64,000 bases of DNA from Trema orientale (taxonomy: Eukaryota; Streptophyta; Magnoliopsida; Rosales; Cannabaceae): the NCBI GenBank assembly GCA_002914845.1, contig JXTC01000086.1, positions 482,177 to 546,176 on the forward strand, given 5' to 3'. The notes beneath the pieces are model-generated. The model saw nothing but the letters and a program-made list of their open reading frames with translations, was not told where the DNA came from and searched no databases. Positions 22,750-34,038 of the stretch are shown piece by piece (the first letter of the stretch is position 1; each line of letters begins with the position of its first letter). The position numbers were made by a program, and so were the translations under genes.

Positions 22750-23935
22750 AATTAGTTTGGTAAAAAGTTTCAAAACTCTTCAGTTGAAGACTTTGTCAAA
22801 ACAATTTTGGAGCATGATTACACAGAATAACACAAACATATACAAGACGAAAAATATGACTGAAATAAAAATTAAAATATTGTTCATTGTATTTCGAAAG
22901 ATCATAAGGTGCCAAACTAAATACATGCACTAACAACTAATAAGTTTATTTCTCTGGTGTTACAACTTGGATGTAAACTATCGGAAGATAGTTGAACTAA
23001 GTAAAATAGTGTATGTCAATTTTTTTACTTTTCATTGTTACAATATCTTTGTTATATTTTCGCATCACCATAAATTTAAAGAGAAAAAAAAATCTAATGA
23101 CAATATCATATACTAAAATTAGTAATACTTCAATAATACAAACCTAATTTTCATATATACATATTTATTTATACGTATTTTACATAAATTATATATATCT
23201 AATATATATTTTTTAATTTTAATCAAGGTTGGTACTCCTATATCATACCCGTCCTATATCCGGATCGAACTTTTCACTTAGTACCCATACTTGTTCCGTT
23301 TATCTGAATAATCGGGTATAACTGACATCCCTAACAAGCTTGGAAAATGTCTGTAGCATTTATAATCCAAAAGCAAAATATTGAAATAATTTTCTCATAG
23401 CAAACACAATCAGAACAAACACATTGTGATCATCGGGCCGGGCTCTACATGTTTGTCTGCCATAGTTGGGCCGGGCCGACATTGCCTAACATAGCCAAGA
23501 GAGTACTGTGTATCGTAATATATCGTATGTAAAGGAAGTACTTGGATGAGGTTTAGCGATTGAATTCTAAAAATCTTATGGCTCTTTTCAAGCATTAGCT
23601 ATAATTTACAATAAGTAATTAACACTGCACACTTTTTATTTTCGAGTTCAGGGATCGAGAGAACAAATTTATAAACAAAAAAAAGTAAATAAGAAGCAAA
23701 AAAGGCAATTATTTATAATTCGATTAACAAATCTAAATAATACAACCAAGTATACAGAAAAGAAAGCAGTGAGAATACTTGTACAATGTTACAAACTTTT
23801 TTTTTGGTTATTTCTTTATTTTGCACAAAAATAAATAACATCTAGAGCGTATATATGTGAATAGATCGTATCAGTTGAACTGAATTAACTGCATGCTTTG
23901 CTCGGAGGAATAATTTGTCCACCATCTATGACTCT
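22750..23935. other. Intergenic DNA 3' of the laccase gene
   Basis: No gene is seen. A degraded repeat containing CATACCCGTCCTATATCCGG and AATCGGGTATAACTGACATC is at 23225-23330. The last 200 bases should hold the laccase 3' UTR on the minus strand. Confidence 0.45.
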
Positions 23936-26900
23936 TTAACATTTGGGTAGATCGGACGGTGGAGGAGGCAGAGTCGATGATGGAGTGGGCCCATTCTCAA
24001 CCTCAAACGCCATGGCCATGCCCACCGGCAAATGCACGTCGAGATGGCAGTGTACCAACCATATACCTGTGCCATTCATATATATATATAAGATCAAATG
24101 AGGAGGAGAACCATGCCATATGATGATTATAAGATCATATAGTTTTGAATTTTATACGATTACAAGTTATTTTATTCCCTTAAAAAAAAAAAAGTGCTTC
24201 TACCATGCGATTATGCAAAGTCCTCTTTTTTTTTTTTTTTTTTTGAGGTCTTATCCAAAGTCCTTTTATGTTTAGAGAAATTAACATATTATATGCGCTC
24301 TTAACGTTTTTCAAGAAAAATAGTTTTCAAATTAGAGATCCTAAAAGCATTTTTATTTTATAAGATATGATTGGTTCTACATGATAAATATAATAACACT
24401 AACCAGTAGTGGAAATTCTTCTCAATAAGGGGCAAAAAAAAATTCATTTAGCAACACAGAGTACTCAAGTACATAAGCTTGTTTGCCAAAGTTTATATTT
24501 GATTTTTCTTTTAAAGTGAAATTAATAATAAAGATTACTCAAATAAAATTTTGCATAAACACATGTATGTGTGTAGCATTCTCATGCGATTTGTACTTTG
24601 AAACATTAAATATATTTTTTAGGGAAATGACGTTAGTAGAGTTTGTTACCCAAAAAAAAAAAAATGTAATGCAGTAAAAAATTTGGTAGAAATATATTTC
24701 TAATTAAAAGAAAAAGGAATTATATTTGAACTTAATGACCTGGATTATTGGCTTGGAATCGGATCACAGCCCAACCTCCAACAGGGACAGCGATGGTGTT
24801 ACGAATCTGCGGGTTAACAAGATTGAATTTCTGACGGTCGTTGACGGCGTCAAAATTTCCGAATCCCTGAGCCAACACGTGGAAGTTGAAACCGTGGATG
24901 TGAATTGGATGGTTCTCCACCGTTAAGAACGCCGTGTTCTGGAGAACGATCTCCACCGTTGAATTGAACCTCAACCTCCTCACCTTCGTCGATTTCGGCG
25001 CGTAGATCAACGACTCGTCCCTGTTAAAGCTCGAGTTCGTGTAGTCGAATCGCACCGGAGGCGCGTCGGGGAAATCGGTGGTGTAGACTCCGTCCCTCTC
25101 GCCTCTATAGAACGCCTCGAGCATCGACGTCTTGTTCGGGAGCTGGAATGACTCGTTGTTCATGCTCGCGGAGAACCGCCCGTCCAGTGGGCCCAGACAC
25201 GTGGCGTTCTCGGGACACCGCTCCACGGCCAGGCCGAACGTCACGAACATGTGCTCGTCCACGTGGGATGGAACGGGGACCCACTGGGGCCCACCCGCGA
25301 GGCCCGTGAGGTTGGTGTAGAATTGGTGCGCCCGGGGCGTGTCGAAGAAATCGGGTAAGGTCGGCACCGCGGGAGCCGATGCTGACGTGGAGCCCTCGTA
25401 GACGACAATGCCCCTGGTGGTCGTGTTGTCGAACTCTATCGTCGGAGGAGTCGTGACGTAGGGATGTGCAGCCATGTAGTATGAACCCACCGCCTGGTCA
25501 GCCTTGAAAAGGACGTCGGTGGTTTGACCGGGCGCAACGACAACCAAATCGGTGTCGTATGGATCGGTGTAGGCCGCGTCGATGGCGACAACTGTCACGC
25601 TGTGATTGGCTATCTTGAAAAAGAGCTGGTTATTGAGTGCAGCATTGATTATCCTCAGCATGTAAGTTTTGCCTCGTTTCACCTCGAGCTTGTACATATC
25701 TGAATGATATTGATAAGTTAATTACGTACAGAACTTTAATAAAAAAGCGGAACTGTATATATAATATAATTAATATGTAACAGTGTACGTATAATATACC
25801 ATTTTCAGAGCAGGGGTACAGATTGCCTGGTTTTCCATTTATAGTGTAAGCGTCAGAGATATTAGGAGCTGCGCCGACGGCAAGCCCTTCGTTCTCAACA
25901 TCGATCACATTAGCATTCCACCACTCCCCTGCATTTTATTTTGTTAACCAATATATATATATATATATTTACACATATATTTTAATTTGATTCTCTTACA
26001 TGCCATGATATTCTTCTCCAATATATATATATATATATATATATATTTACACATATATTTTAATTTGATTCTCTTACATGCCATGATATTCTTCTAAAAG
26101 CTCAAAATGAGATGATATGCATTCGCTACATATATGTGTGATATTGTTAGTTTGCATCATTATGCAGTACGTACTAATTATGAATATTTAAAGTGTATAT
26201 GTACCTAGTAAGATGGGTATTTCCTTGTAGGGTTTAGGGAAAGGGTAGGATCGGCCAGATTTCGGGTGGATGATTAGAGCACCGTAGACGGTGGCTCGCA
26301 GCCACCCAACGTGGGCATGCCACCAGAGAGTTCCCTCTTGTCCGGTGATATTGAATCTGTAGGTATAGCTCTCTCCAGGGCGTATAGGACATTGGGTTGC
26401 ATATGCCGGTCCATCTGCCCATCCACTCAACAGTTGCAATATTCCATGCCTGTGTACAAAATTAATTAATTAATAATTAATTAATTTAAACCTAAAACTT
26501 AATATGTTATTATTATTATTATATTGTTGTTGTATTTTGTACTAAGAAGTTAATTTATAAATTATCACTGAAACACTCTATGTTTTAAAAAAGTGTAAAA
26601 AAAAATTTTGTGTTTTTGGAAATTCAAAATAAGTATCTTCTATTTAACAAAATTTATTAGTAAAATACCATATATTTTAAAAAAAGTGTGAAAAAAAATC
26701 CTTATATTATTAAAAATTCAAAATAAATATCTTCTATTTGAATTATCATATCATTTGCTACCTTTGACTGGTTAAGGCTTCAAAAAAATTAGTAAAATTA
26801 ATATTTTATCCATATTATATTATTTTAAGAAACACACTATACTTGAAAATGAAGGGAGAGAAAATATACATGGTCTAAAATCTCTTTAAAAAAAAAAACT

Positions 26901-28307
26901 CTTCTCTCCACTGTTGTAGTACAAATCTAGAAAAGAAAAAAGAAATCTAAAATTTTTGAAAATTTCGAAAGTGACAAAAATTTCCAAAAATTTCATATTT
27001 TTTTTTTTTTAAGACTTGTGCTGCAACTATAGAAGGGAAGTTTTTTTTTTTTTTTAGACTATATGTATTCTCTATTCCTTTATTTTCAAATAGTGTGTGC
27101 CTTAAATTAATATAATAAAGGGTAAAATATTAATTTTGCTAATTTTTTTGAAGCCTTTAACTGGTCAAAAATAGCAAATGATATGATAATTCAAATATAA
27201 TTTATTTATTTTGAATTTTCAATAATACAAGAATTTTTTTCACACTTTTTTAAATATAGATCGGATACTTTACTAATAATTTTCGTTAAATAAAAGGTAC
27301 TTATTTTGAATTTCCAAAAACACAGTTTTTTTTGACATTTTTTCAAAACAGGAGGTATTTTAGTGATAATTTCCCTTTATAATTTTTACTTAACTTATAT
27401 AGTAATTTGTTTAATAAACATGATAGGTGATGCTAGTTGCTAGCTTGCTGATACGTGTAATAGCAAATAGAAAATCACACACCTAGTTGTCACTCTAGAC
27501 TATACATCGATCAAAAGAGAAATAAGTAAACAAAAAAACAATTGACTAGGTAAATAAATCCAACAATCCACATCTAGAAGCGTATTATTTTCTTCATCTT
27601 AATTAGTGCATCACTTATTTGAAATTTGCTAGCTTCTCAAAGCAAAGAAACGTACGACAATGACCATAATTTGGAAAGAAAAGTAAGATCTCGTTTTGTT
27701 GTCAAAGTCATGACTAAAACCGTGTAAATTATAAACTCAAAACTCATGAGTACAGAGTACCGAATTCTACTGTTTCTATTCCTTTTTTTTTCCTTCGAAA
27801 TTAAAATAGGTTAATAACTTTGATTAAAAATAGCTGATCTAATAAATCTGTGTACCAATGAATAGTAATGTCGTATGGAGACTTGTTAAAGACGTGGACG
27901 ACAAGAGTGTCACCCTCCCGAACTCGTATAGTAGGGCCTGGCAAGCTTTCATTTACTGCCGTTATGACTTGCTCACGGCACAACTTCCTCACGGTCACGT
28001 CCTCCACCTGCGTAAAATGTATTCATTTACCAATAAAAATTAATGTATCAGAGATTTCATATGATCAGTTCATGTACATTATTTCAACAAAAAGAAAAGT
28101 GAAAAGAAAAAAAATCTTAAGTAACATTTTGGTGAACAAAAATTTTCGCCGCGAATTGCTTCAAACTTGAACATGATTAGATGCATGTAAGGATGAGTTT
28201 ATAACTAAGAAAATTACATTGAAAGAATGCTCCACTATGGCAGCGGAGGTCATTGAAGAAGCTAATAGTGCTAAAGACCATGCCAGCCAAATGGCAAACC
28301 TCGCCAT
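23936..28307 (-). CDS. Laccase (secreted multicopper oxidase), LAC7-like
   Basis: p-Diphenol:O2 oxidoreductase expected in the cell wall, oxidising monolignols or other phenolics. Six exons: 28307-28218, 28007-27856, 26449-26205, 25928-25800, 25699-24740 and 24066-23936 (90 + 152 + 245 + 129 + 960 + 131 nt; 568 aa). The exon pattern is the standard plant laccase one and all introns are GT-AG. Residues 1 to about 23 are a signal peptide ([18 protein letters not shown]). Copper motifs are HWHG (80-83), WHAH (124-127), HPIHIHG (469-475) and HCHLDVH (531-537). The type-1 axial position, ten residues after C532, is Met542, in LPVGM where many plant laccases have Leu. It ends DLPKC, as laccases do. 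Several NxS/T sites suggest glycosylation. Wording around exons 2-3 ([26 protein letters not shown]) is closest, from memory, to the LAC7/8/9 group. Intron 2 carries a large foldback element. Confidence 0.95.
25948..26095. repeat. Recent tandem duplication in laccase intron 3
   Basis: Two adjacent copies (25948-26017 and 26018-26095) of a unit starting CCAATATATAT and ending GCCATGATATTCTTCT. They are identical except for about four TA units in the microsatellite part. The duplication adds roughly 75 bp to a 276-bp intron. Confidence 0.95.
26560..27372. mobile_element. Large foldback element in laccase intron 2
   Basis: About 810 bp that is almost entirely one inverted repeat (arms about 26560-26960 and 26975-27372). 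Left phrases AATTATCACTGAAACACTC, TTTTTGGAAATTCAAAATAA, GAATTATCATATCATTTGCT and GGCTTCAAAAAAATTAG recur as reverse complements in mirrored order on the right. It has no coding capacity. Long TIRs suggest a Mutator-like or foldback transposon. No convincing target duplication was found. Confidence 0.85.
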
Positions 28308-28454
28308 TTTATTTTTATGTATTCTTCAATATGTAAGGATCAGAATTTAGAAAATGGTCTAAAATTGTATAGAGAAGGAAGGCTTCTATGTGTCTTAGTA
28401 GAATATATGAAATTATGTAAGTGCGTTATATGATCAACACTTAATTAATTAGGT

Positions 28455-28466
28455 CTATATATATAG
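28455..28466 (-). promoter_or_regulatory. Putative TATA box of the laccase gene
   Basis: CTATATATATAG lies about 150 nt upstream of the laccase ATG, the only strong TATA candidate in the first 300 nt. It predicts a short 5' UTR of roughly 115-120 nt. Confidence 0.5.
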
Positions 28467-28469
28467 AGA

Positions 28470-29890
28470 GAAAAACTAGGGATTGCGTGACGATATAGGT
28501 AATGGCTCTCACAGGTTTTGACAAAAAGCCAAGACTTAGTTTTTGAAAATTTTGCATGGTTTTTGGTTTAGGTTTGAAGAAGAAATTTCGTTATATGTAG
28601 CTAATAACAGATTAAGTTGGTCGTAGGAAACGAATCTAGTAAAAAGTCGAAATGTTGGTTTTCGTTAATAATTTTAAAGCAAAATTTCGTTTTTGACTAG
28701 GATGTTCTGGCTGGCGGCTGTCCAACTTAATATCCACATGCTGATAATGATCACCATCTGAGGAAGTGTATTTATTAATAAATTGCCAAGTTTGATTATG
28801 ACTTTAATTGGATTGCGCTAAGGGCATCAGTGCCTCAGTACTAATATATGGTGCGTCTAACCTCTAAATTTACACGACCTCCGTTAGTACGGTAATAAGC
28901 ACTAGTAACCTTTTTCAATTTTCTTAATTGGCACTTAGACATAGATATGTCAGTTTCAATTGGTTAAAACAAAAATATAAATATATAAGCTCGTTTGGTA
29001 ATACTTATGTTTACTATTTTTCATTTTTAATTTTTAAAAGTAATGAATCATGAAAAAAATTTCAAACAACATTAGATGATATCTTAGCCTTTCATTTTAA
29101 CTTTTTTTTTTCATTTTTTTTTTTTTGAAAGGATTCATTTAACTTTTAAAACAAAAGACAAAAACCACAAATATTGTCAAGCAAACATTTAACTTTCTTT
29201 CTCGGACTAAAAAGGCGAATATATTGATATATCTAATATTTAACTTTATTGCCATTTTTACCAATCATATTTCGATAAATCAATTGGCGCCACTTTGATC
29301 AATGTTTATAATTTAGTAATGAGTTAATTGAAAAAAAAAAGACCATCAAGTTTTGGTATTCTTTAATTTTAAACTTAAGGTTTAGACTTTGTATAATAAT
29401 ATCATGAAGTTAAGAACTTCTGAAAATTTATACTATTGAGTAATAATTTTTTGACTAATTTTAATAATAGAAAGATAATAATATCCTCTAAATAACAAGG
29501 ACTACTCTAATTTTGCTGGTGGATACTATTGTCTTTTTATTATTAAATTAAATAATTCGAAAAGACAATAAAAGATATCATTTATTACATTACAGGTGTG
29601 ACCATATGGGACCCAATTGAATCATTCAATAACAGAATGGCATGTCATTATAGTGTTGGGGTGCCCCATAGTATTGCTCTTAATATATGTATTCTTCATT
29701 TTTTTTGGTAGTCTCATTAATGTCTAGTTTATTTGTATGAAGCCTTGCAATACTGTTTGAATTATTCAAAGAATTACTGCAATTATAATTATTTTTTAGG
29801 TATACAGGCACAGATGGCAACAAACAGTATATATTTCTACATAAACAATGAATTGGTGCCTATATATATATATATATCCCTATATATATA
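28470..29890. other. Laccase upstream region and intergenic DNA
   Basis: No gene is seen. 29320-29500 resembles one arm of the Mutator-like MITE at 7422-7789 (AAACTTAAGGTTTAGACTTTG; AGTTAAGAACTTCTGAAAAT). The rest is AT-rich and unassigned. Confidence 0.4.
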
Positions 29891-30140
29891 GATCATTATC
29901 GAGTAGGTATTTTTTGTTTTAATTTATCTGCTATAGGTAATTTTTTTTAATCAATGAATCATTATCTAATAGCTACAATGATTTGAGTAGTTGGAAACAA
30001 AATAATAATAATAATAAATACACATTATTTTCTCTCTTCAATTTCTATCATGAAAAAATGTGCATGATGAATTTTAATTGGACAAAACAACACCTATAGA
30101 TAGATTAAAAAAAATACCCATACTAGAATGGTGCTCTACA
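29891..30140 (-). mobile_element. (TA)n-embedded TIR element, copy C
   Basis: About 250 bp, in the opposite orientation to copies A and B. The left end is ATCGAGTAGGTATTTTTTGT and the right end is the reverse complement of AAAAAAATACCCATACTAGA. The core contains AATCATTATCTAATAGCTAC, the reverse complement of the shared GTTAGATAATGATT phrase. It is flanked by TA runs at 29861-29890 and 30141-30152, and includes a short (AAT)n. Confidence 0.7.
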
Positions 30141-30659
30141 TATATATATATATTAAGCCGCCCAAAAATATATATATATATTAAATTATCATAAGCCGCC
30201 CAAAAAAAAACCCTTTTGACCCACATTTTTATCGTCAATTACTTACTTTTTTTCTTTTGCACTCTTCAGACTTCTATAATTAACGAGTGGTAATGAGAAA
30301 GAGAATTCATTACTAATCGTTTTGAATGTTTCAAATTCAAATATGGAAATATGCATGAAAGAATAATGTTCCTGTAAAAATATATGGAACTAAGCATATT
30401 ATTTATCAAAAAATTAATAGGTAATAAAAGCACATCAGTACAAATTTTCAATTTTCTTTGATCGATAAATGCCCGTGTAAGCTAATTGCATCTCTAGCAT
30501 CGGTACTCCAATAATTGTTAGAAGTGATCACTTGAACGAAGGTTGATGTACATAAATGTACGTCTAAATTTTCTTCGTCTTTGACTCTATTTTGATGCCC
30601 AAAACTATAGGCTTGAAAAGTATGATAGACACAGGTATGAGTAACAGTCTATCTAGTTT

Positions 30660-30800
30660 CACACAGGAATAGACGTGAAAATTTATGATCCCTAATGGGG
30701 TGGGGTAGGAAGTGGGTAGTAATAGATATTTTTCTATAATTTATAATAAGTGAATATCATTAATTAAGCCTCATTTCAAAAAAAAATTAAAAAAAAAAGT
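30660..30800 (+). mobile_element. SINE copy with 18-bp target duplication
   Basis: 141 bp ending in ATAATAAGTGAATATCATTA, then ATTAAGCC and an A-rich tail. The flanks TAACAGTCTATCTAGTTT (30642-30659) and TAACAATCTATCTAGTTT (30801-30818) are the target duplication, with one mismatch. The 3' part is shared with the SINEs at 40347 and 44186. Its 5' tRNA-like part is poorly preserved (GGTGGGGTAGGAAGTGGG). Confidence 0.8.
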
Positions 30801-30818
30801 TAACAATCTATCTAGTTT

Positions 30819-31925
30819 ACGTTTTCCCATTGAATATTAATTACATTGTACTTCATTTCATCAATGTACCCAAAGCTTTAATAGTTAATACTGTGGGCAG
30901 AGTCTATATAAATACGCGGTCATATTTACGTAACAAAATTAAGATTTAAATATATATTGTTTAACTAATATTGAAGTATGGCAATTAGAACTTTCATTCA
31001 ATAGAATTGGTAAACGTACTTGGTTGTACTATTTAACCTAATCTACATCATATCATTGTCATGTTGACGCGCTTATGGATATATTGAAAATACATTAGCT
31101 TTAATCAAAGTGCTAAAACTATTTTTAAAATTAAAAGAGTTGCAATTAATAGAAACATGGAAAGATTTACTCCAGACTAATTAATTAAATTTTAACGTAT
31201 TAAGGTAAGTGTGATAGCTAGGAAAAGAGAAAAAAAGTTGAAAATTTCAACAAATTTTATTAATCTTCGGGTATTGATTGGTCTTCTTAGGAAAAGTGTG
31301 CTAGCTTTTTTAGGAAAGAAAACTATGAAGACCAATGAAAAATGGGGTTTAATCATTAATGAAGACTCCCATTAAGTTTAATTTTGTATTTTCTTCTTTA
31401 AAAAGCGCTGGAACATTAGTCTATACTAGAAGCGATCATTTCGTCAAAGAACATCTTCATTTGGATTTCCTTCTAGTAGTGTTAATCTCTCCCCAAAAGA
31501 GTCAAACTATTTTATATATTCAAAGTCAAAAAAGAAGAAAAAAAAACCCTATATTAATGGATACGTTAATATATAATTTCTCTTTATAAGGTTATATGAA
31601 GGTTACGCGTATGGACTTTTGGTGTTGAACTTCATCGACAATTTCATATGTTTATCTATATTACCTAACAGTCGTTTTATAGTTTTCTTTTGCTTTTGGT
31701 TGAAAGTTATATTTAATTAGAAACGTAAAGGAACTGATCAACAGAAGACTAAAAACCTGCAAATAATTTAAAAAAAAAAATAGAATTTGGAAGAATGCAA
31801 TTTACTTCATTTGGTACGTACTGGATAAATATTAATGTTTGAATTGCTGATCAATAAAAGACTGCACACCTTTATATAGTATATTATATATATAGGTTGT
31901 TTTTTTTTACCAGTTATATAGCATT
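30819..31925. other. AT-rich intergenic DNA
   Basis: No gene or repeat could be supported. The 76-codon frame at 31359-31589 has no family features. Confidence 0.4.
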
Positions 31926-34025
31926 TGTCACGACCGGAAATCCAAGGCCGTGACTTTTAGTAAATTTATGTTGAAACAGTGGTAAATAGTGATATTCAAA
32001 AATTCCAGAAAATCGAGTACTTGAAATTTTAGGTTTTAGTCCTCAAAAGTGAGTAAATTATAAAATCATGAAACTTTCCATTTCTTTTAATTTCTCAAGA
32101 AAATCTACATTTAAAAATTGAGAGAAATTATAAATAATTAGTTTGGAAACTTTTACTAAATTATGAATTTTAATGAAGCGTTCAATCAAAACCTTAGGCC
32201 CAATGTCCAAATAATTTACATAAAATCGTTTGTATTTCTAAGTACTCAATTTAATGCCAAAATCATCCTCTTACATCCACTTAGTAATTACACTATTATT
32301 GGCTAAATAAATTTGACAAGGAAAGGAAGAGATGAAATAGAATAGGGACCAACCATCAAAGATGTAGAAAACGACATATATATGCCAAACAAGTTTGTCA
32401 AGCCACCCAGACAATAACCCCAAAATAAATCACCTGAAAGTGGGAAGAAGTAGGGGGGGTGAGAACGTAAATGCTCAGTAGAGATTTGATTACAAGTTTT
32501 TATACATAAGAAATATACTCTCGTTGAAAGACCTGCATGGTTAGTATTCCATTCAAAATAGTTCACAAAATTCAAGTGGAAATCATAGTCCAACGGTTCA
32601 AACATTCCAAACAATTGTAAAACATCCATCAAAACCAGTACATATTCATTTAAGAATGTATGCAATCATGATGTCCGAAATGTCCTAGTGGATCACTCGT
32701 CAGTCCGAGTCACCTAAAAAGGCGACCGTAAGTCCGATCACCCTATGTGGGCGTCGTCAGTCTGTCGGCCGCATCAGTGTGTGAGTGCATGCATATGCTA
32801 TATGAATGACAGAATAAGGATATGCACCATTTCCACAAAATCTCAAAATAACCATGCAGTATTCTTTAATCAGACCACTTTTAATCCTCAAAATTGAGTT
32901 CTCAAATCGTTTTGGATTTTCTAAAAATTTCGGCATTAAAACAGTCGTTTTTTATCAAAACTCAAAAATCTAATTTCCTGCAAAAAACAGTCCAAAACAG
33001 TACATATGATACGCTAACCAGTGTGACGTGCGTCCCAGGCAGTTTATATCTCAAATCAAATCAAATCAAAAACAGATATAAACACAATTTTTATAAATAA
33101 TTTCACGAAATTCTATATTTATCAAAAATATGTAAATTTACAAATTAAACTAATTTTAGAATCAAGTAATCGAATCTCTACCTCAATCGAGTATCCAAAT
33201 AGTGCTACGGGAATATGGAGAAAGTTTGGCATCATTTGGATGTCGTTTGGAGGGTCGGGCGTCGTTTTCCAAGCTTTTGATTGTTAGGTTTGAAAACTCG
33301 ATTTTTTAAATCAGAGCTTCAGATTGTGAAACGGACTACACCATTGAATTCAGGGCACCCAAAAATACTAGGTTAGATATCTAATTTGTCTAATTTAGAT
33401 GCAGGCCCCATGGCACGCAAATCGAGACGATCTAGGCCGTTCGATTTTACTTTTCGGGTCCGACACCAAATATAGGCAATATATATATATATCAAAATTC
33501 TTGTTAAGCAAGTAGATCACAAATATGAGGTTTGTTTTACGATCTAACAGTCGGATTATAAAAATAAAATATAAAACTAAAATAGCTCAAAATTGACAAA
33601 AATGGCAAAATTCAATCCGGGTAATATCGAGTCAAGATATATATACCAGATGAAAGATCGTGACGAGACGAGTTAAACCCAACCATTTTCACGGCGAAAT
33701 GACACCGGAATCGGCGTCGGGAGCTTCGGAAGCCGTGGCATTTTTCGGCTTTTTCCGGCGATTGCGACGTCGGACGGGGCGGGGACCAGCGGCGGTCGAC
33801 TCGTCTGGACCGGGGCCTTCGACGATGGCTGGTGGCGGGACTCCATTCAGCCGGGAGGAGCTTCGTCGGATGGACGCCGTTAATTCGGCGTTTTGGCCAG
33901 TTTTTGAGAGAAACAGAGAGAGAGATCGGGTAAGGGAGAGAGAGAAGGGAAAAAGAAAGAAAAAGAGAGTTTTTTTTTTAAACGTAAAAGGACAAAAATA
34001 CCCTTATAAAAACGGAGTTTTTACA
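31926..34025 (-). repeat. 3' LTR of the LARD-type element
   Basis: On the plus strand it runs from TGTCACGACCGGAAATCC to CGGAGTTTTTACA. Its GC-rich part (33700-33900) gives an accidental open frame that is shared by the other LTR and is not considered a gene. The TGTCACGACC start is typical of plant Ty3/gypsy chromovirus-like LTRs. Confidence 0.9.
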
Positions 34026-34038
34026 TCCTTCCCTCCTT
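34026..34038 (-). other. Polypurine tract
   Basis: On the minus strand it reads AAGGAGGGAAGGA and abuts the TGTAAAAA start of the 3' LTR, exactly where plus-strand DNA priming is expected. Confidence 0.85.

Noticed and set aside
31921-31925. GCATT / ACATT as target duplication of the LARD-type element
   Set aside because: The right copy does not abut the TG...CA end and has a mismatch, so it is not claimed.
32303-32665. 120-codon minus-strand frame
   Set aside because: It is inside the 3' LTR of the LARD-type element, hydrophobic, with no family features and not kept open in the other LTR.
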